Source: Pseudomonas hormoni
Lineage (GTDB): Bacteria > Pseudomonadota > Gammaproteobacteria > Pseudomonadales > Pseudomonadaceae
NCBI RefSeq assembly: GCF_018502625.1
Contig: NZ_CP075566.1
Location: 2,547,001-2,611,000, forward strand
DNA: 64,000 nucleotides
Reading direction: 5' to 3'
Shown here: positions 53,701 to 61,071 of the stretch, one piece after another
Position numbering within the stretch: the first letter of the stretch is position 1
Layout: every line of letters begins with the position of its first letter
Notes under the pieces: model-generated
What the model saw: only the letters and a program-made list of their open reading frames with translations
Told to the model about the DNA's origin: nothing
Database searches by the model: none
Made by a program: the position numbers and the translations under genes

Positions 53701-54603
53701 ATGCTCGGCCAGCTTCACGATGTGGATCTGCACTTGCTGCGTCTGTTCGTCAGCGTGGTGGAATGCGGCGGTTTCAGCGCGGCCCAGGGTGAACTGGGCC
53801 TGAGTCAATCGAGCATCAGCCAGCAAATGGCCAGGCTCGAAACCCGGCTTGGTTATCGGCTGTGCAGTCGCGGCAAGGGCGGCTTCAGGATCACTCCCAA
53901 AGGCGAACAGCTGCTGATCGCGACGCGCGGACTGTTCGAGTCGATCGAAGCGTTCCGTCATCAATCCAACGGCGTGGCCGGCCGCCTGATCGGCGAGGTG
54001 CGCCTGGGGCTGTCCGAAGCCGTGGATCAATCGGTGCTGCAACGAGTGGCCGAGGCGATCCGCCGCTTTCGCGAGCGCGATGAGTCGGTGCGCATCGAGT
54101 TGATCAGCGCCATGCCCGGCGAGATGGAGCGCTTGCTGCTGCAACAACGGCTGGACCTGGCGATCGGTTATTTCTCACAGGTGCAGAGCGCGTTTGACTA
54201 CCGCGAGCTGTTCAGTGAAACCCAGCACCTGTATTGCGCCCCCGGCCATCCGCTGTTCACCGACGATGCGCCGGACGACCAAGCGTTGCAGGCCTGCGAC
54301 CGGGTGGATCACCCTTACCGCTTTCTGCGCAGCGATGAGCCCTTCCAGGGAAAGCGATGCTCGGCGCGCTCGGAACAGGTCGAAGGCACCCTCGCCTTTA
54401 TTCTGTCTGGCAAGCATGTCGGTTATCTGCCCAGTCACTTTGCCCGCAGCTGGGAGGACAAAGGGTTGCTCAGGGCCGTGCGCCGCAGTGACATGAGTTT
54501 CGACGTGGCCTTCCATCTGGCCCGCCACCGGGCGCAGGTGCCGGGGGATGCGCAGAAAGCGTTTGAAGAGGATCTACTGGCGGCGTTTTCAGCGCTCGCG
54601 TGA
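53701..54603 (+). CDS. LysR-family regulator of the speB operon
   Basis: This 300-residue regulator has an N-terminal winged helix (LLRLFVSVVECGGFSAAQGE, LSQSSISQQMARLETRLG) and a type 2 periplasmic-binding-like effector domain. The ATG at 53701 (GGAG ten bases before) was preferred to TTG at 53698. It is divergent from the substrate-binding protein and speB; the operator-like dyad between them suggests control of both. The effector is probably agmatine or another guanidino/polyamine compound. Confidence 0.9.
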   Translation: MLGQLHDVDLHLLRLFVSVVECGGFSAAQGELGLSQSSISQQMARLETRLGYRLCSRGKGGFRITPKGEQLLIATRGLFESIEAFRHQSNGVAGRLIGEVRLGLSEAVDQSVLQRVAEAIRRFRERDESVRIELISAMPGEMERLLLQQRLDLAIGYFSQVQSAFDYRELFSETQHLYCAPGHPLFTDDAPDDQALQACDRVDHPYRFLRSDEPFQGKRCSARSEQVEGTLAFILSGKHVGYLPSHFARSWEDKGLLRAVRRSDMSFDVAFHLARHRAQVPGDAQKAFEEDLLAAFSALA

Positions 54604-54617
54604 TCGCCACCACACTC

Positions 54618-54751
54618 TGTGGCGAGGGAGCTTGCTCCCGTTGGGCTGCGAAGCGGCCCCAAAATCCTCTGTCGCGTTCTATCAATCAAACCGTATGTGC
54701 CGGGTTTACGACTGCTGCGCAGTCGAGCGGGAGCAAGCTCCCTCGCCACAG
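54618..54751. repeat. REP palindrome pair, family B
   Basis: TGTGGCGAGGGAGCTTGCTC and the complement form the arms; the inner region has CTGCGAAGCGGCCCC and TTTACGACTGCTGCGCAG. It lies between the LysR gene and the permease gene. Confidence 0.9.
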
Positions 54752-54851
54752 GTTTTATGTAAACCTGAGTTAATGTTTCGACAAGCCAGTCTTTCTGGCA
54801 TCCTGCGCCTCCATTTTCTGACCCGGCCCGCCTTTCGGCACGCAAACCACC

Positions 54852-56324
54852 ATGACCGCCTCTGAAAAAGCCCCTGCCCCGCGCCACAGCGACCTGATCT
54901 ACGGCCTCGATGACCGCCCGCATTTGACCGCCACGGTCTTTGCTGCCCTGCAACACGTACTCGCCAGTTTCGTCGGCATCATCACCCCGACCCTGATCAT
55001 GGGCAGCGCCCTCGGCCTGCAAAGCGAAATACCTTATCTGATCAGCATGGCGCTGTTCGTCTCGGGCCTGGGTACCTTCGTTCAGGCACGCCGGTTCGGC
55101 CCGATCGGTTCCGGTTTGCTGTGCCTGCAAGGCACCAGTTTTTCGTTCATCAGCGTGATCCTCAGCGCCGGCTTCATGGTCAAGGCTCGCGGCGGCGGCA
55201 CTGATGAGATCCTGTCGACGATCTTTGGCGTGTGTTTTTTCGCCGCGTTCATTGAAGTGGTGTTGAGCCAGTTCATCGGCAAGCTGCGGATGCTGATCAC
55301 GCCGGTGGTGACCGGGACGATCATCACGCTGATGGGGCTGTCGCTGATCAAAGTCGCCATGACCGACATCGCCGGCGGCTTCGGCGCGACGGATCTCGGC
55401 GCGGCCAGTCATCTGGCATTGGCGGCGCTGGTGCTCGGCACCATCGTGGTATTGAACCGGGTGGACGTGCCGTTCCTGCGCCTCGGGGCGATCGTGATCG
55501 GCCTGACCTTCGGTTATGTCGTCGCCTGGCTCATGGGCCACGTGGATTTCGGCAGCATGCCCGACGTACCGCTGATGAGCGTGCCGGTGCCGTTCAAGTA
55601 CGGCTTCAACTTCGACTGGGTGGCGTTCGTGCCGGTGGCGGTGATTTTCCTGGTGTCGCCGCTGGAGGCTGCCGGTGATCTGACCGCCAACTCGATGATT
55701 TCCCGGCAGCCGGTCAAAGGCCCGATCTACATCCGCCGGATCAAGTCCGGTCTGCTCGCCGACGGTCTCAACTCGGCCATGGCGGCAGTGTTCAACAGCA
55801 TGCCTATGGTGACCTTCGCGCAGAACAACGGCGTGATTCAACTGACCGGCGTGGCCAGCCGTTACGTGGCGTTTTTCATTGCAGGTCTGCTGGTGGTGCT
55901 GGGGTTGTTCCCGATGATCGGCGCAGTGCTGCAACTGATGCCCAAACCGGTGCTCGGTGGCGCTGAACTGGTGATGTTCGGCACTGTAGCAGTGGCCGGC
56001 ATCAAGATCCTGGCCGAAGCCGGCCTGCACCGGCGCAACATGCTGATCGTGGCGATTTCCCTGGGCATGGGCCTGGGTGTGGCGGCCGTACCGGAGGTGC
56101 TGCGGGAGTTGCCGAAAGCGCTGCACAACATCTTCGAATCACCGATCACCGTCGGCGCGTTGTGCGCTATCGTGCTGAATATCTTCCTGCCCGAGGAATT
56201 CATCGAGCTGGAAGAAGACGATTTCGATCCGGAAGCCTCGATCCTCCAGGTCATGGAAAACCCGGATGTGCCGGCCAAAGGTGAACCCGCCTCGCCTGCG
56301 GTTGTCGCACAGTTGAACCGCTAG
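54852..56324 (+). CDS. NCS2 family nucleobase:cation symporter
   Basis: This 490-residue inner-membrane permease of the xanthine/uracil (NCS2) family has about 14 hydrophobic segments. The family signature reads FAQNNGVIQLTGV; the substrate-binding Glu lies in SPLEAAGDLTANS. The charged C-terminal tail (ELEEDDFDPEASIL) is cytoplasmic. Xanthine, urate or uracil are the likely substrates; sequence alone does not decide. It is followed by a strong terminator. Confidence 0.9.
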   Translation: MTASEKAPAPRHSDLIYGLDDRPHLTATVFAALQHVLASFVGIITPTLIMGSALGLQSEIPYLISMALFVSGLGTFVQARRFGPIGSGLLCLQGTSFSFISVILSAGFMVKARGGGTDEILSTIFGVCFFAAFIEVVLSQFIGKLRMLITPVVTGTIITLMGLSLIKVAMTDIAGGFGATDLGAASHLALAALVLGTIVVLNRVDVPFLRLGAIVIGLTFGYVVAWLMGHVDFGSMPDVPLMSVPVPFKYGFNFDWVAFVPVAVIFLVSPLEAAGDLTANSMISRQPVKGPIYIRRIKSGLLADGLNSAMAAVFNSMPMVTFAQNNGVIQLTGVASRYVAFFIAGLLVVLGLFPMIGAVLQLMPKPVLGGAELVMFGTVAVAGIKILAEAGLHRRNMLIVAISLGMGLGVAAVPEVLRELPKALHNIFESPITVGALCAIVLNIFLPEEFIELEEDDFDPEASILQVMENPDVPAKGEPASPAVVAQLNR

Positions 56325-56332
56325 ACTCGCTC

Positions 56333-56364
56333 AAGGCCGAGCCACGAGTGGTTCGGCCTTTTCT
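56333..56364 (+). terminator. Rho-independent terminator after the NCS2 permease
   Basis: AAGGCCGA-GCCAC and TGGTT-CGGCCTT pair around a short GAG loop and run into TTTTCTT. It lies nine bases after the stop codon and just before the lipoprotein gene. Confidence 0.88.
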
Positions 56365-56380
56365 TCAAGAGAGCATGTCC

Positions 56381-56854
56381 ATGCGCAGTGTCCACGCCGT
56401 TGTCCTTTCCCTCCTTTTATTGTCCCTGAGCGCCTGCGCCCTGTTGCCCAATCGCGACCCGCTGAACATCAACGTGGTCGGTTTCGAGCCGTTGCAGAGT
56501 CAGGACATGGAAGTGCGTTTCGCCGTGAAAATCCGCGTGCAGAATCCCAATGAAACCGCGATCGACTACAACGGTGTGGCGTTGGACCTGTCAGTCAACG
56601 GCCAGCCCCTCGCCTCCGGGGTCAGTGATCAGTCGGGCTCGATTGCGCGCTTTTCCGAGACAGTGCTGACCGTGCCGGTGAGCGTTTCGGCGTTCTCGGT
56701 GCTGCGCCAGACACTGGGCCTGAGCCAGACCCAAACGTTGAACAACCTGCCTTATGTCTTGCGCGGCAAACTGGCGGGCGGCTTGTTTGGCACGATGCGA
56801 TTCACAGACAGTGGCAAGCTCAGTTTGCCGGGGGCGATCACCGGCACCTGGTAA
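56381..56854 (+). CDS. LEA type 2 family lipoprotein
   Basis: This 157-residue protein has a lipoprotein signal (VVLSLLLLSLSACALL, Cys acylated). A single LEA14/WHy beta-sandwich follows (NINVVGFEPLQSQDMEVRFA, KIRVQNPNETAIDYNGVALD). The Asn-Pro-Asn motif is typical of the WHy domain, which is linked to desiccation and hypersensitive responses in other organisms. ATG 56381 has AGAGAG at good distance; 56375 is too close. It is transcribed after the terminator, so probably from its own promoter. Confidence 0.85.
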   Translation: MRSVHAVVLSLLLLSLSACALLPNRDPLNINVVGFEPLQSQDMEVRFAVKIRVQNPNETAIDYNGVALDLSVNGQPLASGVSDQSGSIARFSETVLTVPVSVSAFSVLRQTLGLSQTQTLNNLPYVLRGKLAGGLFGTMRFTDSGKLSLPGAITGTW

Positions 56855-56892
56855 GTAGACAACGCTGAAGATCCCATGTGGTGGCGAGCTTG

Positions 56893-56987
56893 TGTGGCGA
56901 GGGAGCTTGCTCCCGCTCGGCTGCGAAGCAGTCGCAAAGCTTTTGGGGCCGCTTCGCGACCCAGCGGGAGCAAGCTCCCTCGCCACA
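56893..56987. repeat. REP palindrome pair, family B
   Basis: TGTGGCGAGGGAGCTTGCTC with complementary right end and the inner TGCGAAGCAG / GCTTCGCGAC blocks. It lies between convergent genes. Confidence 0.9.
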
Positions 56988-57008
56988 AAAGCTCACACAC
57001 AGTTTTGG

Positions 57009-57932
57009 TTATGAGTTGAATCGGACACCGGGTTTGGCGCGTTCATCCACCGTCAACTCGAACACATCCGGGCGCGCATAGTGGCCGACGACGTCGAAGT
57101 CGTAACGTGCGCGGATCAGGTCGTCGGTATCGATTTCAGCGGTCAATAAACCGGCACCGCCACGCAGCGGCCCGGCCAGAATATCGCCCATCGGCCCGAC
57201 GATGACGCTGCCACCGGCAATCAACGGCCGGTCCGCCGGCCAGTTGGCGATCTCCACGCCCAGTGCTTGCGGCGAGTCCTGAACCTGACAGGCGCTGACC
57301 ACAAAGCAGCGGCCTTCATGGGCGATGTGGCGCATGCTGACTTGCCACATCTCCCGCTCGTCCACCGTTGGCGCGCACCACACCTCCACGCCTTTGGCGT
57401 ACATCGCGGTGCGCAGCAGCGGCATCATGTTTTCCCAGCACACCACCGCGCCGATCCGCCCGACCTGGCTGTCGATCACCGGCAACGTCGAGCCATCGCC
57501 CTTGCCCCAGATCAGCCGTTCAGTACCGGTCGGCATCAGCTTGCGGTGCTTCGCCACCAGCCCGGCCTGCGGATCAAAATACAGCGCGGTGCAATACAAC
57601 GTGCTGCCGGCGCGCTCGATCACACCGATCACAAGATTGGCGCCCGTACGCGCCGATAACCCGGCCAGCGCTTCGGTTTCCGCCCCAGGCACATCGACGG
57701 CGTTGGCGAAATAATGGGCAAAGGCTTCACGACCTTCCGGCAGTCGATAACCCAGTTGGGTACCAAAACCTTCACCTTTCGGGTATCCGCCCAGCAACGC
57801 TTCGGGCATGACCACCAGCGCCGCGCCTGACTCGACTATGGCGTTTTCATACGCGAGGATCTGTTCCAGCGTCTCAGCCTTGCCGCCGGGCAAGGCGCCG
57901 ATTTGCAGTGCAGCAACGATTGACTTGGGCAT
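57009..57932 (-). CDS. Nitrilase-family carbon-nitrogen hydrolase
   Basis: This 307-residue enzyme has the Glu-Lys-Cys triad: Glu44 ([11 protein letters not shown]), Lys131 ([16 protein letters not shown]) and Cys165 ([12 protein letters not shown]). The motif VCWENMMP and the conserved LIWGKGDG suggest a true nitrilase (nitrile to acid) over an amidase. The start at 57932 is supported by GGAG eight bases upstream; the frame is open to 57950. It is divergent from a LysR gene, its likely regulator. Confidence 0.88.
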   Translation of the reverse strand: MPKSIVAALQIGALPGGKAETLEQILAYENAIVESGAALVVMPEALLGGYPKGEGFGTQLGYRLPEGREAFAHYFANAVDVPGAETEALAGLSARTGANLVIGVIERAGSTLYCTALYFDPQAGLVAKHRKLMPTGTERLIWGKGDGSTLPVIDSQVGRIGAVVCWENMMPLLRTAMYAKGVEVWCAPTVDEREMWQVSMRHIAHEGRCFVVSACQVQDSPQALGVEIANWPADRPLIAGGSVIVGPMGDILAGPLRGGAGLLTAEIDTDDLIRARYDFDVVGHYARPDVFELTVDERAKPGVRFNS

Positions 57933-58004
57933 CGCGGTCACTCCGTTCACATCAGGTGTTGCTCATTCTCAGGCGTCACGGGATCATGAATAAAGCCCCT
58001 TCCA

Positions 58005-58925
58005 ATGCTGAATGATATGAATCAGATGAATATCGCTACCGTCGATCTCAACCTGCTCAAAATCTTCGAAGCCTTGCATGAAGAGTCCAGCGCCAGCCGT
58101 GCGGCGTTGCGCCTGGGCGTGACGCAATCGGCGGTCAGCGCGGCATTGCGCCGGCTGCGCGAGGTGTACGGCGATCAATTGTTCGTACGCACGGGACGAG
58201 GTCTTGCGCCGACGCTCAAGGCCAATCAGTTGAAACCGGTGGTCAGCGATGCACTGAACAAATGCCGCCAAAGCCTGGCGATGGTCGACCCGGCCGCCAA
58301 TCACTACGACGGCCGTTCGGTCACGGTCGGTTTGTCAGATGATTTCGAAATCGCCTACGGACGTCGCTTGATCGAGGAAATCGCCCGCTGCGCGCCGAAG
58401 CTGCGGCTGATCTTCCGCCAGACTCACAGTCAGATCGTCGCGCAGGCGTTGATGGAGCGCAGCATCGATCTGGCCATCACGGCCGGCGGGTTTGCCGAAC
58501 GGTTGCTCAGTCGTCAGGTGCTGGGTGAAGGCGATTATCTGTGTCTGGTTGACCCGATCAGTCTGGTCGAGGGACAGCAAACCATAGGCCTTGAGGAGTT
58601 CGTCACCCGTGAACATATTCTGGTGTCATCGGGTGGCTTTATCGGGATCACCGACGAAGGGTTGGCCGCGTTGGGCCTGAGCCGGCGGGTCTGCGCTTCG
58701 ACCACGCATTTCGCAGCGTTGCCGCATCTGCTCAAGGGCAGTCAGGCGGTGGCGACCATTCCGGCGCATGCCGCCCGAAGCATTGCAGCGCTCAGCGGCC
58801 TGGCGCTACTGCCCTGCCCTTTGGCGTTGCCGCGTTACCCGATCGAACTGGGCTGGCGCACCAGCACTCAGCTCGATCCGGTGGTGTTGAAAGTGCGTGA
58901 GGCGATTGTCGCGATTTTTGCGTGA
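58005..58925 (+). CDS. LysR-family regulator next to the nitrilase
   Basis: This protein has 306 residues from the first ATG; ATGs at 58017 and 58026 are also possible and none has a clear ribosome binding site. The winged helix (LLKIFEALHEESSASRAALR, VTQSAVSAALRRLREVYG, LFVRTGRGLAPT) is of the NodD/NahR-like LysR type, with an effector domain after it. Seventy-two bases separate it from the divergent nitrilase gene, which it probably controls. Confidence 0.88.
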   Translation: MLNDMNQMNIATVDLNLLKIFEALHEESSASRAALRLGVTQSAVSAALRRLREVYGDQLFVRTGRGLAPTLKANQLKPVVSDALNKCRQSLAMVDPAANHYDGRSVTVGLSDDFEIAYGRRLIEEIARCAPKLRLIFRQTHSQIVAQALMERSIDLAITAGGFAERLLSRQVLGEGDYLCLVDPISLVEGQQTIGLEEFVTREHILVSSGGFIGITDEGLAALGLSRRVCASTTHFAALPHLLKGSQAVATIPAHAARSIAALSGLALLPCPLALPRYPIELGWRTSTQLDPVVLKVREAIVAIFA

Positions 58926-58934
58926 GGTTCAGCC

Positions 58935-59186
58935 TTACTTGGCCGCCATCAACCGATTGACTTCACTGCGCACCATGTTCGCGAATTCCGGGGGTGACAT
59001 GCCGTCGAGTTCGGAACGGACCCATTCGGCCCATTTGCCTTTGCGCTTGGCGCGCTCGCCGAACAACCGTGCGGCTTCGCCCTTGGCTTTGCCCAGGTTG
59101 TTTTGCCAGAGTTCGAACAGACGGGATTTCTCGTCTTCAAGCGCCGCGCGCTCGGCAAGGGGTTTGTCGGCCAGATTGAAGCTCAT
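58935..59186 (-). CDS. Small conserved hypothetical protein
   Basis: This 83-residue, charged, mostly helical protein (ALEDEKSRLFELWQNNLGKA, FGERAKRKGKWAEWVRSELD) has no signal or membrane segment. GGGAGTTACC-like sequence cannot be read as a strong ribosome binding site on this strand, but codon use and composition look coding. No family with known function was recognised. It is convergent with the LysR gene and divergent from the DUF883 gene. Confidence 0.65.
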   Translation of the reverse strand: MSFNLADKPLAERAALEDEKSRLFELWQNNLGKAKGEAARLFGERAKRKGKWAEWVRSELDGMSPPEFANMVRSEVNRLMAAK

Positions 59187-59224
59187 GGGGAGTTACCTGC
59201 TGCGTAAATAGGCGACATCTTACA

Positions 59225-59262
59225 CTGTAGAAAGAAATGTCCTGCGCTGGATTTTTCTACAG
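59225..59262. repeat. Inverted repeat in the divergent interval before the DUF883 gene
   Basis: CTGTAGAAA and TTTCTACAG are perfect 9-base arms 20 bases apart. The pair lies between two divergent starts, so a regulatory role is more likely than termination. Confidence 0.45.
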
Positions 59263-59352
59263 GAGGGCGTCTACGCGAAAAGTCGCTGCAACTTTTTCAG
59301 TCGCGGCAGACTCCATTGTTCACTGAACCATTAACCTGCAAGGAGTTACCCA

Positions 59353-59670
59353 ATGGCCCGGAAAACTGCCGCACAAGTCGCCGAAGACCAAATCAAGGAC
59401 CAGGCTTTCAGCGAACTTCAGGCGCTGATCGAAGAGTCGGAAAAACTGCTCAAGAGCAGTGCGTCACTGGTCGGTGAAGAAGCAGATACGCTTCGCGGAC
59501 AAATCGCCCAGAAACTCCAGCAGGCACGGGACTCGGTCACCAGCGTTCGCGACCGGACCCTGCCGGCGGTGGAAGCCACTGAAACCTACATTGGCGGGCA
59601 TCCATGGCAAACCGTGGCCATTTCCGCCGGTTTCGGTTTGGTTGTCGGGTTGTTGCTGGGGCGTCGTTAA
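59353..59670 (+). CDS. DUF883 (YqjD/ElaB-like) membrane-anchored protein
   Basis: This 105-residue protein has a long amphipathic helix (residues 5-75: AFSELQALIEESEKLLKSSA, TLRGQIAQKLQQARDSVTSV). It ends in a C-terminal membrane anchor (TVAISAGFGLVVGLLLGRR) with the Gly-rich pattern of DUF883. E. coli members bind ribosomes and the inner membrane in stationary phase. AAGGAG precedes the ATG. Confidence 0.9.
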   Translation: MARKTAAQVAEDQIKDQAFSELQALIEESEKLLKSSASLVGEEADTLRGQIAQKLQQARDSVTSVRDRTLPAVEATETYIGGHPWQTVAISAGFGLVVGLLLGRR

Positions 59671-59707
59671 ACGGCCCCGCTTTCTGTCGTTGAAACTGAT
59701 CCGCTTT

Positions 59708-59810
59708 TTGTAGGAGCGAGCTTGCTCGCGATGGACTCCAAAGTGCCGTGTTTTTCCAGTAAACACGCGTTTTCGTTAACGTCCATCGCGAGCAAGCTCG
59801 CTCCTACAAA
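59708..59810. repeat. REP palindrome pair, family A
   Basis: TTTGTAGGAGCGAGCTTGCT and its complement form the arms. The right end touches the stop codon of the dpkA-like gene at 59811. Confidence 0.9.
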
Positions 59811-60851
59811 TCAGAGCCCAGCCAATTCCCGCAAATTCGCCAGCGTATCCGCATCCAGCGCGATGCCACCCGCTTGCGATTTCGCCCGCTGATAGTGGCG
59901 TCGATCACCGGGCAACCGCTTAAGCCCCACACCGTGCATCTGCCGCACCAACTCCTGACTGCGCTCGGCAAAGTTTTGCCCGGCGGCCTTGCTCGGATCG
60001 ATCACGATCAACAACTGGCCGGTCCATGGTGTTTTGGCACCGGGGTGGTTTTTCCAGTCGAATTCGAAGGAAAAATTGCCGCCGGTCAACGCCGCCGCCA
60101 ACAGCTCCACCATCATCGACAACGCCGAACCTTTATGCCCGCCAAACGGCAGCAACGCCCCGCCTTCAAGAATCGCTTTTGGGTCCTGGGTCGGCTGACC
60201 GAGGCCATCCACGCCCATGCCCGCGGGCAAACGCTCACCCTTGCGTGCGGCGATCTGCACATCGCCATGGGCAATCGCGCTGGTGGCCAGGTCGAAGACA
60301 ATCGGCTCACCGTCGGCCCGTGGGGCGGCGAAAGCAATCGGGTTGGTGCCGAACAGCGGGCGATCGGCGCCGTGCGGCACCACGCAGGTCATGCTGTTGA
60401 CCACGCTCAATGCCACCAGCCCTTCATAGGCGAACGGTTCGACGTCCGGCCACAACGCCGCAAAATGGTGGGAGTTACGAATCGCCAGCACCGCAATGCC
60501 GGCGCTGCGAGCCTTTTCCACCAGCAAGGCGCGGGCAGCGGCGAGCGCCGGTTGAGCGAAACCGTTGCCGGCGTCGACCCGGACAAAACCCGACGCCACG
60601 TCCTCGACCACCGGCACGGCCTGACCATTGACCCAACCGCTCTTCAGCGTCGACACATAACCGGGAATGCGGAACACACCATGACTGTGGGCACCATCGC
60701 GTTCGGCGCCGGCGCAGTTTTCGGCCAGCACCCGAGCGACGTCGGACGAGGTGCCGTGACGCAGGAAAATCTTCTCAAGCAATGCCGTCAACTCATCGAG
60801 GGACAGGTTTTGCGAGACAGCAGTAGACACATGTTCGTGTGGCGCAGACAT
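59811..60851 (-). CDS. dpkA: Delta-1-piperideine/pyrroline-2-carboxylate reductase (DpkA-like)
   Basis: This 346-residue NAD(P)H-dependent reductase of the malate/L-lactate dehydrogenase (Ldh2) superfamily reduces the cyclic imines from D-lysine and D-proline to pipecolate and L-proline in Pseudomonas. Blocks matching the characterised Pseudomonas DpkA are ERDGAHSHGVFRIPGYV, NSHHFAALWPDVEPFA, SVVNSMTCVVPHGA, FGTNPIAFAAPRA and LEGGALLPFGGHKGSALSMM. The start at 60851 has GGAGCTTCAG upstream; the frame is open to 60884. It is monocistronic. A related dehydrogenase for another hydroxy acid is less likely. Confidence 0.85.
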   Translation of the reverse strand: MSAPHEHVSTAVSQNLSLDELTALLEKIFLRHGTSSDVARVLAENCAGAERDGAHSHGVFRIPGYVSTLKSGWVNGQAVPVVEDVASGFVRVDAGNGFAQPALAAARALLVEKARSAGIAVLAIRNSHHFAALWPDVEPFAYEGLVALSVVNSMTCVVPHGADRPLFGTNPIAFAAPRADGEPIVFDLATSAIAHGDVQIAARKGERLPAGMGVDGLGQPTQDPKAILEGGALLPFGGHKGSALSMMVELLAAALTGGNFSFEFDWKNHPGAKTPWTGQLLIVIDPSKAAGQNFAERSQELVRQMHGVGLKRLPGDRRHYQRAKSQAGGIALDADTLANLRELAGL

Positions 60852-61071
60852 CTGAAGCTCCAGACTAATTATTGGAGGGGGCAACAGCGTATGAATACCC
60901 GCTGATTAACCATGCGCAACCAGCCGTCTGTCAACCTTTCGGATGAAGCTGTGCTCACAGCCATCGGCAGACCGTGCGTTAACTATCTACCACCTTTGAT
61001 GCTCCCGCCGCTTTTAGTCTCGAATCTCAACCCGACGGCGCTATCCGCTGCGCCCTGCATGAGATTCGACA

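Noticed and set aside
54435..56126. 563-codon frame opposite the NCS2 permease
   Set aside because: Very His/Gln/Arg-rich antisense translation with no family features; it also runs through a REP pair.
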